This document shows positions 43,712 through 54,854 of a DNA stretch of 64,000 nt, one piece after another. This DNA comes from Galdieria sulphuraria. Taxonomy: Eukaryota; Rhodophyta; Bangiophyceae; Galdieriales; Galdieriaceae. Numbering within the stretch: the stretch's first letter is position 1; every line of letters begins with the position of its first letter. The notes beneath the pieces were generated by a model. It worked only from the letters and a program-made list of their open reading frames with translations, was not told the origin of the DNA and ran no database searches. Both the position numbers and the translations under genes were made by a program. The DNA lies in assembly GCF_000341285.1 (NCBI RefSeq), contig NW_005178420.1:1-64000 (forward strand). The letters are read 5' to 3'.

Positions 43712-45073
43712 TCATATTGAACTGTTTTGAATGAGTTGTTCTGTTGGATGACTCGCATAATACTTTGCCAAATCCATAATAAGTTGTTTTATCTTCTCAC
43801 GAAAGACCTTGATGTCTTTGTCAGTAAACCAGCTTTTGACGCGAAGATCAGCTTTCCTAGTAAAGGAACCTCCATTAGGTGGCTCTTGTAAAAATCGGAT
43901 GATATAATGAATCATAAACAAACCACAATCAAACTCATTCTTTTGTTGTGGTGCTGAAACATTCCAAAGCACTAAATTTTCTTGTGGAACACAAAACGTT
44001 TGTTCTGATTCCTCCAACTGACATGGAGAGTGTCGCTTTCTCCATTCCATTTCTAAATAAGAACGAAGCAAACGTTGACAATTTCTTGAAAAACTAAATG
44101 TGCCCAAAGAATCAAAGTACAGAATGCAAGGTCTTTCTTTTGGGTCATCATAGTTGGGATTCCACGACAATATGTTACCCGGATTACAAACAACAGCTAA
44201 AGTCCAATGATGGTGCATACAAATAGGAATGAATAAGAACTTTTTAGAAAGAATTTCAATACCATTGGTCCAACGTGAAAGACATTCAATGTTGTCATGA
44301 TGAGTCTCGTGCCCTGCCAATGACTGCAATCGAGTGAAAAAGAAACTATTGAAGAAATGCACTTTCCCTTGAAGCTTATAAGGAACTTGATACATTTCTA
44401 TATACTTCAACATGAAGTCCACCACATTATCATTCAACATACCACATGGTTCCAATAGTTTTACATCTTCAGCTTGGATAGTTACATAACCTCTTTCTCT
44501 CCGAGGAAATATCAATAGAAAATGGTCATCATCTGTTGACGTCTCTTGGGACTGATATGGGGAAACATCCTTTGAAGTTGACTCAAGTTCTTGATAAGAA
44601 ACGCCGTTCTTGGTTTCTAATGCAGGTTCACGAATGTGATGGTTTCTATTCAAGTTGCTTGATAATGTTTGTACTTTACTTTCGTTAGAAAGTAAGTCAA
44701 CACTATACTGATGGTGTAACTGTGCACACTTTTGAAGAGTTTTGTTATCAGGAATATGGAGTCTCTTCCTTGTTCCAGTGCTTGGTCGTTTGGTACGCTC
44801 ATTACGACAACGCATAAGCTGCGATTTCTTTGCCCATCTTTGTTCAGTCACTTGAACAGTGTGATCAGGATAGAGTTTGTTCCAACGCTGTTCTGGTTGT
44901 TGCTTTGTGAAGTATGAAGACAGTGGTGTTGGTTTCTGGCGCGAAGACTGCCTTTTGGAAAAAGTCCTCGCTTCTGAGTGAAAACTCCAATAGGGAGGGA
45001 AGTTGTTATTGCAAGTTGAAGCGTCTTTTGAATAACTGCTTTCACTAGAAACAGATGTTGATATTGGCTGCAT
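43712..45073 (-). CDS. ULP1/SENP-type SUMO protease (C48)
   Basis: Single exon as modelled, 453 aa. Cleaves SUMO precursors and removes SUMO from proteins, mainly at the nucleus. The catalytic domain occupies about residues 205-440: ILSKKFLFIPICMHHHWTLA with the catalytic His, CILYFDSLGTF with the Asp, and the oxyanion Gln and nucleophile Cys in QQKNEFDCGLFMIHY. The N-terminal half is basic and Ser-rich, as in other ULPs. An alternative upstream start at 45186 would add 26 residues through a 41-nt intron (donor GTTTGG, acceptor CTCAATGCAG) and is possible. High confidence for function. Confidence 0.9.
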   Translation of the reverse strand: MQPISTSVSSESSYSKDASTCNNNFPPYWSFHSEARTFSKRQSSRQKPTPLSSYFTKQQPEQRWNKLYPDHTVQVTEQRWAKKSQLMRCRNERTKRPSTGTRKRLHIPDNKTLQKCAQLHHQYSVDLLSNESKVQTLSSNLNRNHHIREPALETKNGVSYQELESTSKDVSPYQSQETSTDDDHFLLIFPRRERGYVTIQAEDVKLLEPCGMLNDNVVDFMLKYIEMYQVPYKLQGKVHFFNSFFFTRLQSLAGHETHHDNIECLSRWTNGIEILSKKFLFIPICMHHHWTLAVVCNPGNILSWNPNYDDPKERPCILYFDSLGTFSFSRNCQRLLRSYLEMEWRKRHSPCQLEESEQTFCVPQENLVLWNVSAPQQKNEFDCGLFMIHYIIRFLQEPPNGGSFTRKADLRVKSWFTDKDIKVFREKIKQLIMDLAKYYASHPTEQLIQNSSI

Positions 45074-45333
45074 TGAGAGAACATATTAAACCGCCATTTC
45101 ATCCAAACCCAATGACGGCCATTCCTATTCAACTCTTGAAACATATTCTCTTTTAAAGCTGCTTGTAAAATAACATTATGAGCCATTGTTTATTGCATTG
45201 TCTGTGGAATGAATTTATTTAGAATAAATAGCATACAATACTGAATATTCCAATTTATGTATATATAAATATATATCCATCATTTTTAACAAAATGCATT
45301 AATTTCATCGTTTATGTGGAAAGGTCGATCGTG

Positions 45334-45350
45334 GTGTGTGTGTGTGTGTG
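45334..45350 (+). repeat. (GT)n microsatellite
   Basis: Short GT run upstream of the RBM5/10-like gene. Confidence 0.85.
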
Positions 45351-45423
45351 TTGAATTCACCGACTCGGAAGCACTTGTAGAACAAGTAGAGGAAGAACAG
45401 TCCCTTGAATACCGTTTAAAACA

Positions 45424-47445
45424 ATGTTAGGGTGAGAAACTTTTTTGCAACTTTTGCTATTAAGAAGATATTTCATTGGTTATACTGGCAATACTAAACG
45501 CAAGTGACGTTGTTGTTGCTTTTTATAGGGGGTTTGAAAGTACAGAACAAGCCAAAATTGGTGTAGGAACCACACTTACCAGTTCTATTGACAAAACTTG
45601 TGAAGCGAAGAGTTTGGGAGGGCCCCTTGAGAGGTCATCTGAAGATAGAAAGGATAGAGCAGGAAGCAGTACCACTCACCAAGAGGAAGTTGTTCCGTCC
45701 AATACCATCATAGTGAGGGAAATTCCAAACCCTGTAGATAGTAAAAGTTTGAAACAGTTTTTCACCAACAGCTTTGGACCTGTGCGGGATGTGAGGATTC
45801 CTCAGTCACAGTTCTCAACTCGTTCAAAAAGCTATGGTTTTGTCGAGTTTGTAAGAGTGGAAACAGCAGAAAAGGTGGTCAACAAAGCAGCTTCTGATAG
45901 CGTCATATATCAAGGTAGCAAGTTGGAGATAATGTTTGCTTCGGATGGAGTGGAAAAGAAAGGATGGGATTGTTTATCCTGTGGATATTTCAATTTCTCA
46001 AGAAGAAGGATATGCAAACAGTGTGGAGCAAAGAAAGAAATCAATGATATTCTTGGTTCTTCACAGAACAAGTTTGTAGCTGGAGATGCAGTTTTGGCTG
46101 CACAGTGGACTGCGTCATCACAAGGATTGATGGGTCAATCTCTTTATGCAAACTATTGTATGGACCCAAAGAGTGGTTGGTACTATGATCCACAGACTTT
46201 GTATTATGTGGTTGATCCGGTCAACCTTGTTTTTTATGACTGGTCAAGACAAAATTATCTTCAGTATAATTCAGCTACGGGAACTTATATTGAATTAGCA
46301 AGCACTAGTGCAAACCCATGGAATCCAAGTAAGGGTGAGGTTGTATCCACATCGTATCATAATGATAATAATAATAATAATAATAATAATATACAAACGG
46401 AGCCTACCCATGTTTTGGAACAAGTTACACAAGCAGTGTCTGAGGTTGCTAGTGTCAAGTCCGATGCAACAACGAATAGTTCTGAACAAGTGAGCTTGCA
46501 AGATGAGAGACAAGTAAGCGAGCCACAAATGCCAAGTCAAAAGGGACAAGCTGCTGTTACTCGAATGAAACCTCGAGGTAGAATTCTTTCTAATATTCAG
46601 CGATGGAATCAAAGACGTAAAGAACGTCAACAAATTTTGGAGGAGTTTGAAGAAAGTGACAAAGAAAGACAAGAAATGAAAGAAGATGGAGATGTTAAAG
46701 AAGAAGTTTCACAGTCAGGTGATGATAACTTTCCTATTACACATCAGACAGAGGTGGACAAAGCATTTGAGAAAAAGGTGGATGATAGTGCAGAGAAAGT
46801 ATCCAATTGTCCAAAGATGATAGCTGATGGGACGGAACAAGTCTTTATTTGTGAACTTTGTAGACGCAAGTTCAAGTCTAACGATATTTTGGAAAAGCAT
46901 ATACAGTTTTCAGAACTACATCGAACCAACTTGCAGAACTCGATGTATCGCGATCGTGCAGCAGAAAGAAGACAACTACATCCTCCAGAGGATATGGATG
47001 ACAGTCTTCCAAAAAAAGGTATGCATCCAAAGAAAAGATCGTTTTCATCCAAAAAGGCTTCGTCATCTTTGGATATTGAAAACAATATTGGAGCCAAGTT
47101 GATGAAGTCCATGGGTTGGAAAGAAGGTCAAGGTCTCGGAAGGTATCGTTCATATCTCTCGTATCCTATTTTGATCGGTTGTTGATATTGTTGGAAATTG
47201 TAGAGAAGGCAGTGGTATTACAGCTCCTATTAGTGCTATAGCCAATCGTGGTCAAAGTGGTCTAGGTTCAGAACCTCTCAATGATCCTGAACTGGTAGGT
47301 ATATGTTGATAGATTTTGTTACATTGTTTGTGACATTTTTGATGGATAGCGTATCAATCCAACCGACTCTCAAAAGGAACGTCTAAGGAAGGAAACTATG
47401 CTTCGTTGGAAGATGAAATTTGGAAAAGTTTCCAACGAATTGTAG
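45424..47445 (+). CDS. RBM5/RBM10-like splicing regulator (RRM, RanBP2 zinc finger, OCRE, C2H2, G-patch)
   Basis: Four exons (45424-45431, 45529-47142, 47204-47294, 47350-47445; 602 aa). Domain order: RRM with TIIVREIPNPVDSKSL and KSYGFVEFV; zinc finger WDCLSCGYFNFSRRRICKQC; OCRE-type aromatic repeat (GWYYDPQTLYYVVDP, VFYDWSRQNYLQYN); C2H2 finger FICELCRRKFKSND; G-patch IGAKLMKSMGWKEGQGLG continuing across the intron into REGSGITAPISAI. This is the layout of RBM5, RBM6 and RBM10, which join early spliceosomes and steer exon choice. A poly-Asn tract comes from an AAT repeat. The 8-nt first exon is the only in-frame ATG that fits and should be checked. Function call high. Confidence 0.88.
46364..46391 (+). 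repeat. (AAT)n trinucleotide repeat inside coding sequence
   Basis: About nine AAT/ATA units encode a run of Asn in the RBM5/10-like protein. Length can vary without frameshift. Confidence 0.95.
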
Positions 47446-47725
47446 TGCTGAGATGTAGAACAAAGCAAGAAAAACCTTATCGATACTTTTGGTTCCATAA
47501 AGGGACTTGTTAGAATTGTGCCCACTCAGTAACTTTATATAGCAAACAACATGTTGGTGGAAGTGTTGCTCTGTTGGAAATAATCATTTTTACTATTTAA
47601 CGAACAATAGAATTACTCATACAAGTTTATTTTCAATTGCAGTTAGCAACTGTTCCAGTTCGTTGCTCCATTTGGAAACTGCGTGATGACGTTCCTATAT
47701 CCAAATTTCAGTATTTATCTCTCCA

Positions 47726-49089
47726 TTAAGGAACCTTATCACTTGCCTTACTACTATTCTGACGGTGCAACTCCAAGATACCTCGTTCTTGGTCTATCGA
47801 ACCTACAATTTCCTCATCCAAAATCAGCAATACCAACAGAGACTCCACATCTGCTTGTGGTATGTTGAGCGCTTTTGCAATAAAGGCAAGTTCAATTCGA
47901 GTATACGGCTGTATCAACTTTAGAAGATACTAAATTACCAGCATTTGTTATGAAGACTGTTGATAAAACACCAATTACCTACCTGTGTTCGAATACGACT
48001 TAGTAATTCTTGGATATGTGCACGAATAAAGCTATCGTCCATGATCTTGTCCTTGTTTTCTTCCAATATGCGCTCAAACTCGTGGATTTCTTTTTTCGTA
48101 TATGCTTCAACTAAACTAGTCATTGCTATAATTTCTGGATTGTCCACATAAGGTTTTGCTTCGGGAGAGTCAAACGGATTGATTTCCGATAATGAAAGCA
48201 TATTTGCCAACACAAGATACTTAAGACACTATATAAAAATTCCATATGAACTGACTTTCTCTAGGAATAAGATGACCAAAATTACCTGAATTCTTCGTTG
48301 ACTTCCAGCTTCATCATAATTCTTAAAAGCTTCAAAAAAGTCACTAAATGCACATTCAAAGTCTTTGTTTTCAACATTCATCTTTCCACCACACTCTCGA
48401 ATGATTCCCATAATCCGTGGATGAGGAATAGCTGATTTGACTTGTAATGCTTGTTCATATAACTGCTTCAACTTTTTACTATTTTTGGTAGCCGTATAAA
48501 GTTGTATTTCTAGTGCATATATTTCCAAAAGTTGAGTACCCTTTTTCTGATCTTCTGTACCATCTTCTTTGCGACAACTCTCGTGCAACTCACGTATGAC
48601 TTTAGACAATCTACCGTACTCACCCGAGTCAAAATACAACTTGCCAAGTTTCAGTTTGGTTTTGAACCAAAGTCTTTCATTCATTGCATGTTTAAGAGCA
48701 TTCAAGGTACACTCATAAAACTCTTGTAATAAACTCAACTGTTGAGAAGAAGAAACATAGTCTAATATTTTGTTGATACTTTTTTCGGAATAGTTCCTAG
48801 TAACTGCTGATTTGATGTAAGAAAGAAGTTCTCTATATCTTTCTAGCATTTCTCCGTATCTTCCGTGTTTGAATAATAGTTTTACGATTTGTTTGAGTGC
48901 TTTAAAACCCCACTCCCCTTTTTGAGACTCCATGGCAAGTACTTGTTCAAACCCTTTGAGAGCTTCCTCTGGATTATTTTCAATCAATGCCTTAGAGTTG
49001 TAATACTGGTTTTCAATATCAACGTCTTCTTCTTCGGACTCTTCCTCGGAGTACTCAAAGCCATAGTCTTCATACTCTTCGTCAGACAT
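47726..49089 (-). CDS. CSN2: COP9 signalosome subunit 2
   Basis: Three exons (49089-48286, 48228-47983, 47929-47726; 417 aa, close to the 440 of animals). PCI-domain scaffold of the complex that removes NEDD8 from cullins. The acidic N-terminus [20 protein letters not shown], followed by [20 protein letters not shown], is diagnostic. Helical repeats follow ([40 protein letters not shown]). The PCI winged helix is split over exons 2 and 3 ([40 protein letters not shown]). Start ATG 49089 gives MSDEEYED, as in other CSN2. Very likely correct. Confidence 0.95.
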
Positions 49090-49180
49090 GCGTCTCAATC
49101 AACAATCACATTTTGACTATTTTTGGTGGCCAAAAGTCTTAAAGAGTCCTACACAAGTCGTTGTGTTGTGAACAAGACTC

Positions 49181-49838
49181 ATGTTTTCAGTTGCATCATT
49201 TCTACTAGAAAATACTTGGGGAAATTCGTTGGTTCCAGCTGCTAAGTTTTTGGTTGGTTTCATCTTTTCTTTGGTTATAGTCTTACCGTGGGTTTAGGAA
49301 GACATCGATAAAGTTGTGGAAGAACATGGTGGGATCAGTATCGTTTTTCAAGCTTTAGAGCAGTTGTACACACGTTACAAAATTCTAGACTCTAGTCTTT
49401 CTAGACAAAAGAGGAGTTTTCAAGAGAAAATTCCAGACTTGACCAACGCGCTACAAGTTGTTCGCTGGTTACAATCTTCAGGTGATGGAGAACAAAAGGA
49501 ACCTATGGAAACTACTTTTGAGTTGGCGGATAACGTATATTCGACAGCTTGGGTGAAGAATCCTCAAGTAGTTTATTTGTGGTTGGGTGTGAGTTGTGGT
49601 TTATGGGTACAGCGATCTTATGTCAACTGATCCATGGAAATAGGCTAATGTTATGGTGGAATATTCATTTGAAGAGGCGGAAAGTCTTTTGAAGGAAAAT
49701 CTTGATGGTGCAAGAGACAAGATACAACAGTTGGAAAAAGATTTGGCTTTTTTGAGAGAACAAATGACAACTACTGAAGTTAATATTTCGAGAGTTTATA
49801 CAGCACAATTGAAGAAGCAAACAAGTAACGTGGCGTAA
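49181..49838 (+). CDS. Prefoldin subunit 3 (VBP1-like)
   Basis: Three exons (49181-49252, 49298-49588, 49644-49838; 185 aa). Alpha-class prefoldin that holds unfolded actin and tubulin for the chaperonin CCT. Two coiled-coil helices flank a beta hairpin: LYTRYKILDSSLSRQKRSFQ and IPDLTNALQVVRWLQS, then VYSTAWVKNPQVVYLWLGAN joined across intron 2 and MVEYSFEEAESLLKENL. The closing helix is KIQQLEKDLAFLREQMTTTE. The LWLGANVMVEY block and the early LVPAAKFLEDI match subunit 3. The divergent start lies 91 bases from that of CSN2. High confidence. Confidence 0.92.
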
Positions 49839-49890
49839 TGCTCAATGCTTTCCACTGATCGTCGTCTTTACAATAAATTGAAATTGTTGA

Positions 49891-52153
49891 ATGATGGTTC
49901 CTGATGTCTTTCAACTCGATGCAGATACCAACGTGGAAACAAAACAGTCCAAGGTTACAACAGGTAACTCAGCAACAACAGAAGAACGAATAAGTAATAA
50001 AGAGACAACTCCTTGGAAAGTACCTTCAGGAGAACCAAAAAATGTAGGAAGACCACAGGTAATGAGGCTGTGCTTTATCAATTTCATCATCTGAAAAGGA
50101 CTTTAGCAACTACAAGATGTAGCAGCTACTTGGAGTCCAGATAGTGGAAGACACGCGTTGCAGATTCCGAAAAGTATGAAGAATGTTGGAGGCCATTCAT
50201 CTTCAGAAGCTTCGTCTGACACTGATTCAACTCAAAGTGTTCCCTCAGGTGATAATAACTCTTTTTTGGAAATTGGATTGGTTGTATTTACTTTTTCTAT
50301 AGAAGAACTGCAACCGAAGAGGTCTGTGAGTATTTTGGCTTCGAGCATTCAAAATCTAGGTAGGCGCTATTTACCTCACGACAGCGACGACGAGGAAGAG
50401 GAAAAGACAAGTCTACTTGTCAATTCGGGAAAACCAAAACTGCACAGACACTTGGAAAGAAGTGTTACTATTGACTTTGATGGTCAGCTCGGCTCTCGAC
50501 TGGGCGATAAATTATCCTCCAAGGTCGCCTCTGTAAGAAGCATAAAGGGCCCCAGAAGGTCACGTTATAGACATAGAGATGCCTTGCGTGCTATGATTGA
50601 AGCAGAGAATAAATGGCAACCTGCTGGAAAACGGTATGAATACGAAAACCTTTAGACGATTGACAATTGAAAACTGTTTGTAGATATATGGTTCCTCGAG
50701 CAGAAACTTTTTCAAATAAGATTACGACTAGTCCAACTATGGGACCTTTAGGTTCACCAGTGGTTTCTCCTCAGGAAAGCCACACTTCAGCTGCTTCTAG
50801 CCATGGCTCGGAAACTTCAACACAGAGAAAATTTGAAACAGATATTCCTGTAACTGCTTATATTTGTGAATATAGTCAAACAACATTTCGTGAATTGTAT
50901 ACAGAAGATCTCGCAGGTTTCTTCAATAGCCACGAAGATGAGTTGGGAATTATTCGATGGATCCATATTTGTTCTCAAGACAGCCCGCAACCTGCATTGA
51001 TGCTTTTGGATAGCAAATATCGACTTCATCCTTTGGCTATTGAAGATGTTTGTTACACACCTCAGCGACCCAAAATTGATAGGTAGTTGTTAACTTAGTT
51101 GCCACTAATAAGCTATTCTGAAAATCTTGTTAGATATGACTGGATGCTATTCATTGTTGCACATTATCCACAGTTGAAAGATGAACCTGGTGGATTGGAA
51201 TTGTCGTTAAATCAAGTTTCCATATTCTTTCTGAAACCTTCTAATGTTGTAATTACTTTTGAAGAACCATCGACCTCTGGAAAGAATGGAAGATGGAGTC
51301 ATGTGGTTAGGGAACGGCTTACATTTAGTACAGATGATATTCGTATTCGTGATTTATCATTTCTTGTATATTCTATTCTTGATGCTCTTATTGATAGTTA
51401 TTTTCCCGTTTTAGAGTTTTATGGAGAGCGAATCGAAGAAATCGAAGGTAAGTGGTTTGTTATAATGAATGAATGGCATTGATGTATTCTGTTGATAGCG
51501 GAATTGATGGATGAACCTAAACCAGATCTTATAAAAGTAAGACTGCAATGCATCAATATTCGTGTTTCGTATATTGATGATGGTCGAAGGGCATTAATAG
51601 ATTGAAACGAGATATGTTCACTATGCGCCGCAATACTTGGCCATTGAGAGACATGTTTGGTCGCCTAATTACGTTGCCTGAAGTAACGAGCAACACCAAA
51701 ATGTAAGAAAAAATCTTTCTATAATGAGTGCATTTTATGCTCCTTTAGGTATCTCCGTGACTGTTTTGATCATATCATACAGATCATTGATATATTGGAA
51801 GTATACCGGGATAGTTCTATGGGTCTTATCGATATTTATTTGAGTGGTGCAAATAACAAAATGCAAGAAGGTAACGATAGCCAGTTTATCGTGGAATATT
51901 GAGTGACTTGAAACAGTTATGAAAACATTGACCATCATCAGCACCATATTTATTCCATTAACATTTATTACTGGAGTGTATGGAATGAATTTTAGTTTTA
52001 TGCCAGAATTGGAATATGATTATGGATATTTCTTTTTTTGGTAAGTGAAGAATATAGCCCATGTTGAAGCTTCTATTTAGATTGTGAAGGGTATTGGTCA
52101 TTATGATCGTCAGCTTTCAAGTGTATATATTCAGAAAACGAGGTTGGTTATGA
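49891..52153 (+). CDS. CorA-type Mg2+ transporter
   Basis: Nine exons (49891-50058, 50107-50633, 50684-51082, 51134-51447, 51499-51536, 51590-51702, 51749-51870, 51917-52040, 52090-52153; 622 aa) with every junction in phase. The first 260 residues are hydrophilic and Ser/Asp-rich, unlike bacterial CorA. The CorA body follows ([60 protein letters not shown]). Two C-terminal helices follow, with the selectivity motif YGMNF at the end of the first ([20 protein letters not shown]). The positive C-terminus FRKRGWL is also typical. Closer to bacterial/fungal CorA (ALR-type) than to mitochondrial MRS2. Membrane location undecided. Confidence 0.9.
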
Positions 52154-52244
52154 AATGTGTCGGTTAACGATGATTATAAAGAGCATACGTCACATACATA
52201 ATATCTCATCATCATAAGCGCAGTTGAAGGTTGTTTTATAAAAT

Positions 52245-53904
52245 TCAACTGGATGAATCTTCGTCAGTATCTTCTCTATCACTGCAATCGTCCTCATCCG
52301 ACTCCTCATCCGAACATTCACTTTCTTCATCACTCTCTTCAGAATATTCACTTTCCTCATCATCATCATCTTCTTCTTCTGATAAACTATCCCATAAAGG
52401 AGTATCCTCGGCATCTGCAGATAATACATCAACGAAAGTCACGCATACATAGACTCCATTACATACCTCTCCAAACAGTTGTCTGCCATGGATGACTCGA
52501 CCACAATGCAATTGTTCCATCCCAACTACTAGAAGCCATCACTGGTAAATATGGATGCCAATCAACATCACGAACAACTGCCTTGTGACCTTTCAATTGT
52601 GTCATCAATTCACCTTGAACAATATCATAAATATAAACGGCCCCATCATGAGAACCACAATACACATAACGTTGTCCAGTTGTAGATTGCGGAGAAAAAC
52701 GGCACCGAATGAGAGTTTTCAAAGTTTGATGACCCACAAAAGTACGCAATGAAGTATCCTTTTCATGGACTCTACCAACATTTACTGGACGAGGATATTC
52801 CATCCAACGATAGTCCCATACATGTCTAGGAGGCCTAGTGGAAAGTAACTGTTTCCAATCATTTGTGGATACCATTTTACGTGTATCCCACAACTAAAAC
52901 AATCAATCCATTGAAATGAAAATGATCTTGGTGTACGAACCTTGATAGTCTGATCCTTTGAATTGGAAATAAAATAGAGACCATCTCCTTTGGGACATAT
53001 ATAAGTGATTCCATCGGAATGACCCGCAAAGATACCAATAGGACCATTCTTCTTCTGTTGAGTTCTGCGGTCCCAAAGCATACAAAAACTATCATCACTA
53101 CCAGAAACAAAGACATTTCCGGTATCATCCAAAAAAGAAACTGCATTGACATCATCGACATGAGAAGAAAGATTCTCCAATAGTTCTTGCCTACTCAAGT
53201 CATACAATAAGACAGCATTATTTGCAGAACCCGCCAAAAGTTGAGAACCACTCGGGGAGAATCGTATAGACCACAAACCAAAACCTTCACTTGAACGAGT
53301 TCCCAACGATACGCATTGATAGAATGAGGAGTCACTAGCTACTCCCACTAGTTGCACCAAACTTGTGATAGAAGTAAACGCCAATAATGACTGGTTTGGA
53401 GACATACTCATATCTGTTACTGTCCAATTGACGTTTCTACAAGGAATTGCTTTGATATGCTTCCAAGAGTTGACGCAACAGTCTGTCTGGAAAATATTGA
53501 TGGCATCATCTTGTTCTGAACTACAAAAGAGGGTACCATCGGGAGAGAAGAAACCACCATAAATACGGCGACTGCACTTGGACACATATGCACGAAATAA
53601 GTTGGGAACAAACCTTTGTGTGATATTAGCTTTAGCGCTGGACTTCAGGTTCCCTGTTCTCTCTCGCTTGGGAAACAACATGAGACACCCATGAAGTGAG
53701 GGATAGTGATTAGCTTACCCTTTCGAGTAGTGAAGTAACGGTTTTGAAAGAAGTTCCGTCTGTTTGGCGCTTTATTCTATGGAGTAGTTCGTGTTCCTTG
53801 GCCAACAAATTTTCTTGATTCTGCTGAGCAGTCACAACTGCAGCTGCCATAAGAAATCCAAAAGTCCAACTGTGAGAAGAAGAAGAGGAAGTGTTGTGGG
53901 CCAT
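52245..53904 (-). CDS. DCAF11 (WDR23/LEC14B)-type WD40 substrate receptor
   Basis: Four exons (53904-53719, 53666-52941, 52893-52467, 52414-52245; 502 aa). Substrate-binding WD protein for CUL4-DDB1 ubiquitin ligases. Diagnostic parts are SRRIYGGFFSPDGTLFCSSE, VDDVNAVSFLDDTGNVFVSG, FAGHSDGITYICPKGDGLYF, RYVYCGSHDGAVYIYDI and RDVDWHPYLPVMASSSWDGT. It ends in a long Glu/Asp/Ser tail. The first exon (MAHNTSSSSSHSW...) is joined by a 52-nt intron; starting at an ATG at 53681 within that intron is the alternative. Interesting neighbour of CSN2, since the signalosome controls the same ligases. Family call high, N-terminus less so. Confidence 0.85.
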
Positions 53905-54140
53905 GACGTTTGCATCCAGTTTTCCAGTCAGTTATTATTGGAACTCCAATCTTCAGTTTCCTTACATAATGATGAAAATGAGATAGTTCATCCACATATG
54001 AAATATCTATGTTGCCAACTTTTTTTGGAATCAACCACTCTAAAGTAACATATACATTTGAAGAGATAGTCATTAGAAATTTGTTCTTGGTGGACTTGGC
54101 CCATACGTCACGTTGGATAGAGTAGTCATAACAGTTCGAA

Positions 54141-54637
54141 ATGACTCTTCGTAAACCAGTTTGTAAGTTAAAGTCTTTGATGTACACAATATATATTCAC
54201 ATATGCTATTTCTCAATCAGTTACTAAAGTAGAAAAATTACAGCCGGGGACACAGGGGCACAACTTGATCGTGCAAGTGATGAACGTCGGTGAAGTTATG
54301 GAAAAAGTGAGACCAAGTGGTGACAAACTGCAAATCGCTGAAGTTTTGCTCGCTGATGAAACCGGGGCGGTGTTGTTTACTGCAAGGAACGGTAAGCCTT
54401 TTTTATCCAGTTGGGATGCCTAAAACTGATGAGGTCGGTCTTAAAGAACAAATCAAACTCTTCAAAAAAGGAGAGTGTGTTACCGTTCGAAATGCAAAAG
54501 TCAACATGGTGAGAGGGTTTATTCGTTTAGTTGTAGACAAATGGGGTGCTATTAAACCTCCGGGTCCTACAGAAAAACTACAAGGACCACCCAAAGTAGA
54601 AAACAACATTTCCAACATAGAATATGAACTTGTTTAA
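54141..54637 (+). CDS. Small OB-fold nucleic-acid-binding protein (plant At4g28440 type)
   Basis: Three exons (54141-54162, 54221-54391, 54447-54637; 127 aa). One OB fold: KPVFTKVEKLQPGTQGHNL, then IAEVLLADETGAVLFTARN, EQIKLFKKGECVTVRNAKV and GFIRLVVDKWGAI. It resembles plant single-OB proteins and the hSSB/SOSS-B group, which bind single-stranded DNA or RNA. The second intron is modelled as 55 nt (54392-54446) because this aligns FTARN directly with EQIKLF. An internal AG 19 nt from the donor would also keep the frame and add 12 residues. Role not known beyond nucleic-acid binding. Confidence 0.82.
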
Positions 54638-54732
54638 GAAGATACTGTGTGAAACTTAAAGAGCTAAAGCGAAACTATTGGTCTTTATAATTGCCTATGA
54701 ATAACTTTTGCAAAACTTAACGATCCTTCGCA

Positions 54733-54760
54733 ATATATATATATATATATATATATATAT
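54733..54760. repeat. (AT)n microsatellite
   Basis: Fourteen AT units in the spacer between convergent genes. Confidence 0.95.
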
Positions 54761-54854
54761 CGTTGTACATATCTATATATTCACATCTAAGAAAGACAAG
54801 ACTAAAATAAGTCATCCTCCAAAAGTTAACTCCAAAACAAAAGGAAAAATACTA

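Noticed and set aside
46295-46672. Poly-Ile frame on - strand
   Set aside because: Antisense of the AAT repeat that encodes poly-Asn in the RBM5/10-like gene.
52231-52452. Poly-Ser open frame on + strand
   Set aside because: Exact antisense of the Glu/Asp/Ser-rich tail of the DCAF11 gene; low complexity only.
53777-54187. 136-codon minus frame over the DCAF11 start
   Set aside because: Out of frame with DCAF11 exon 1 and Cys/Phe-rich; the intron model with exon 1 at 53904 explains the region better.
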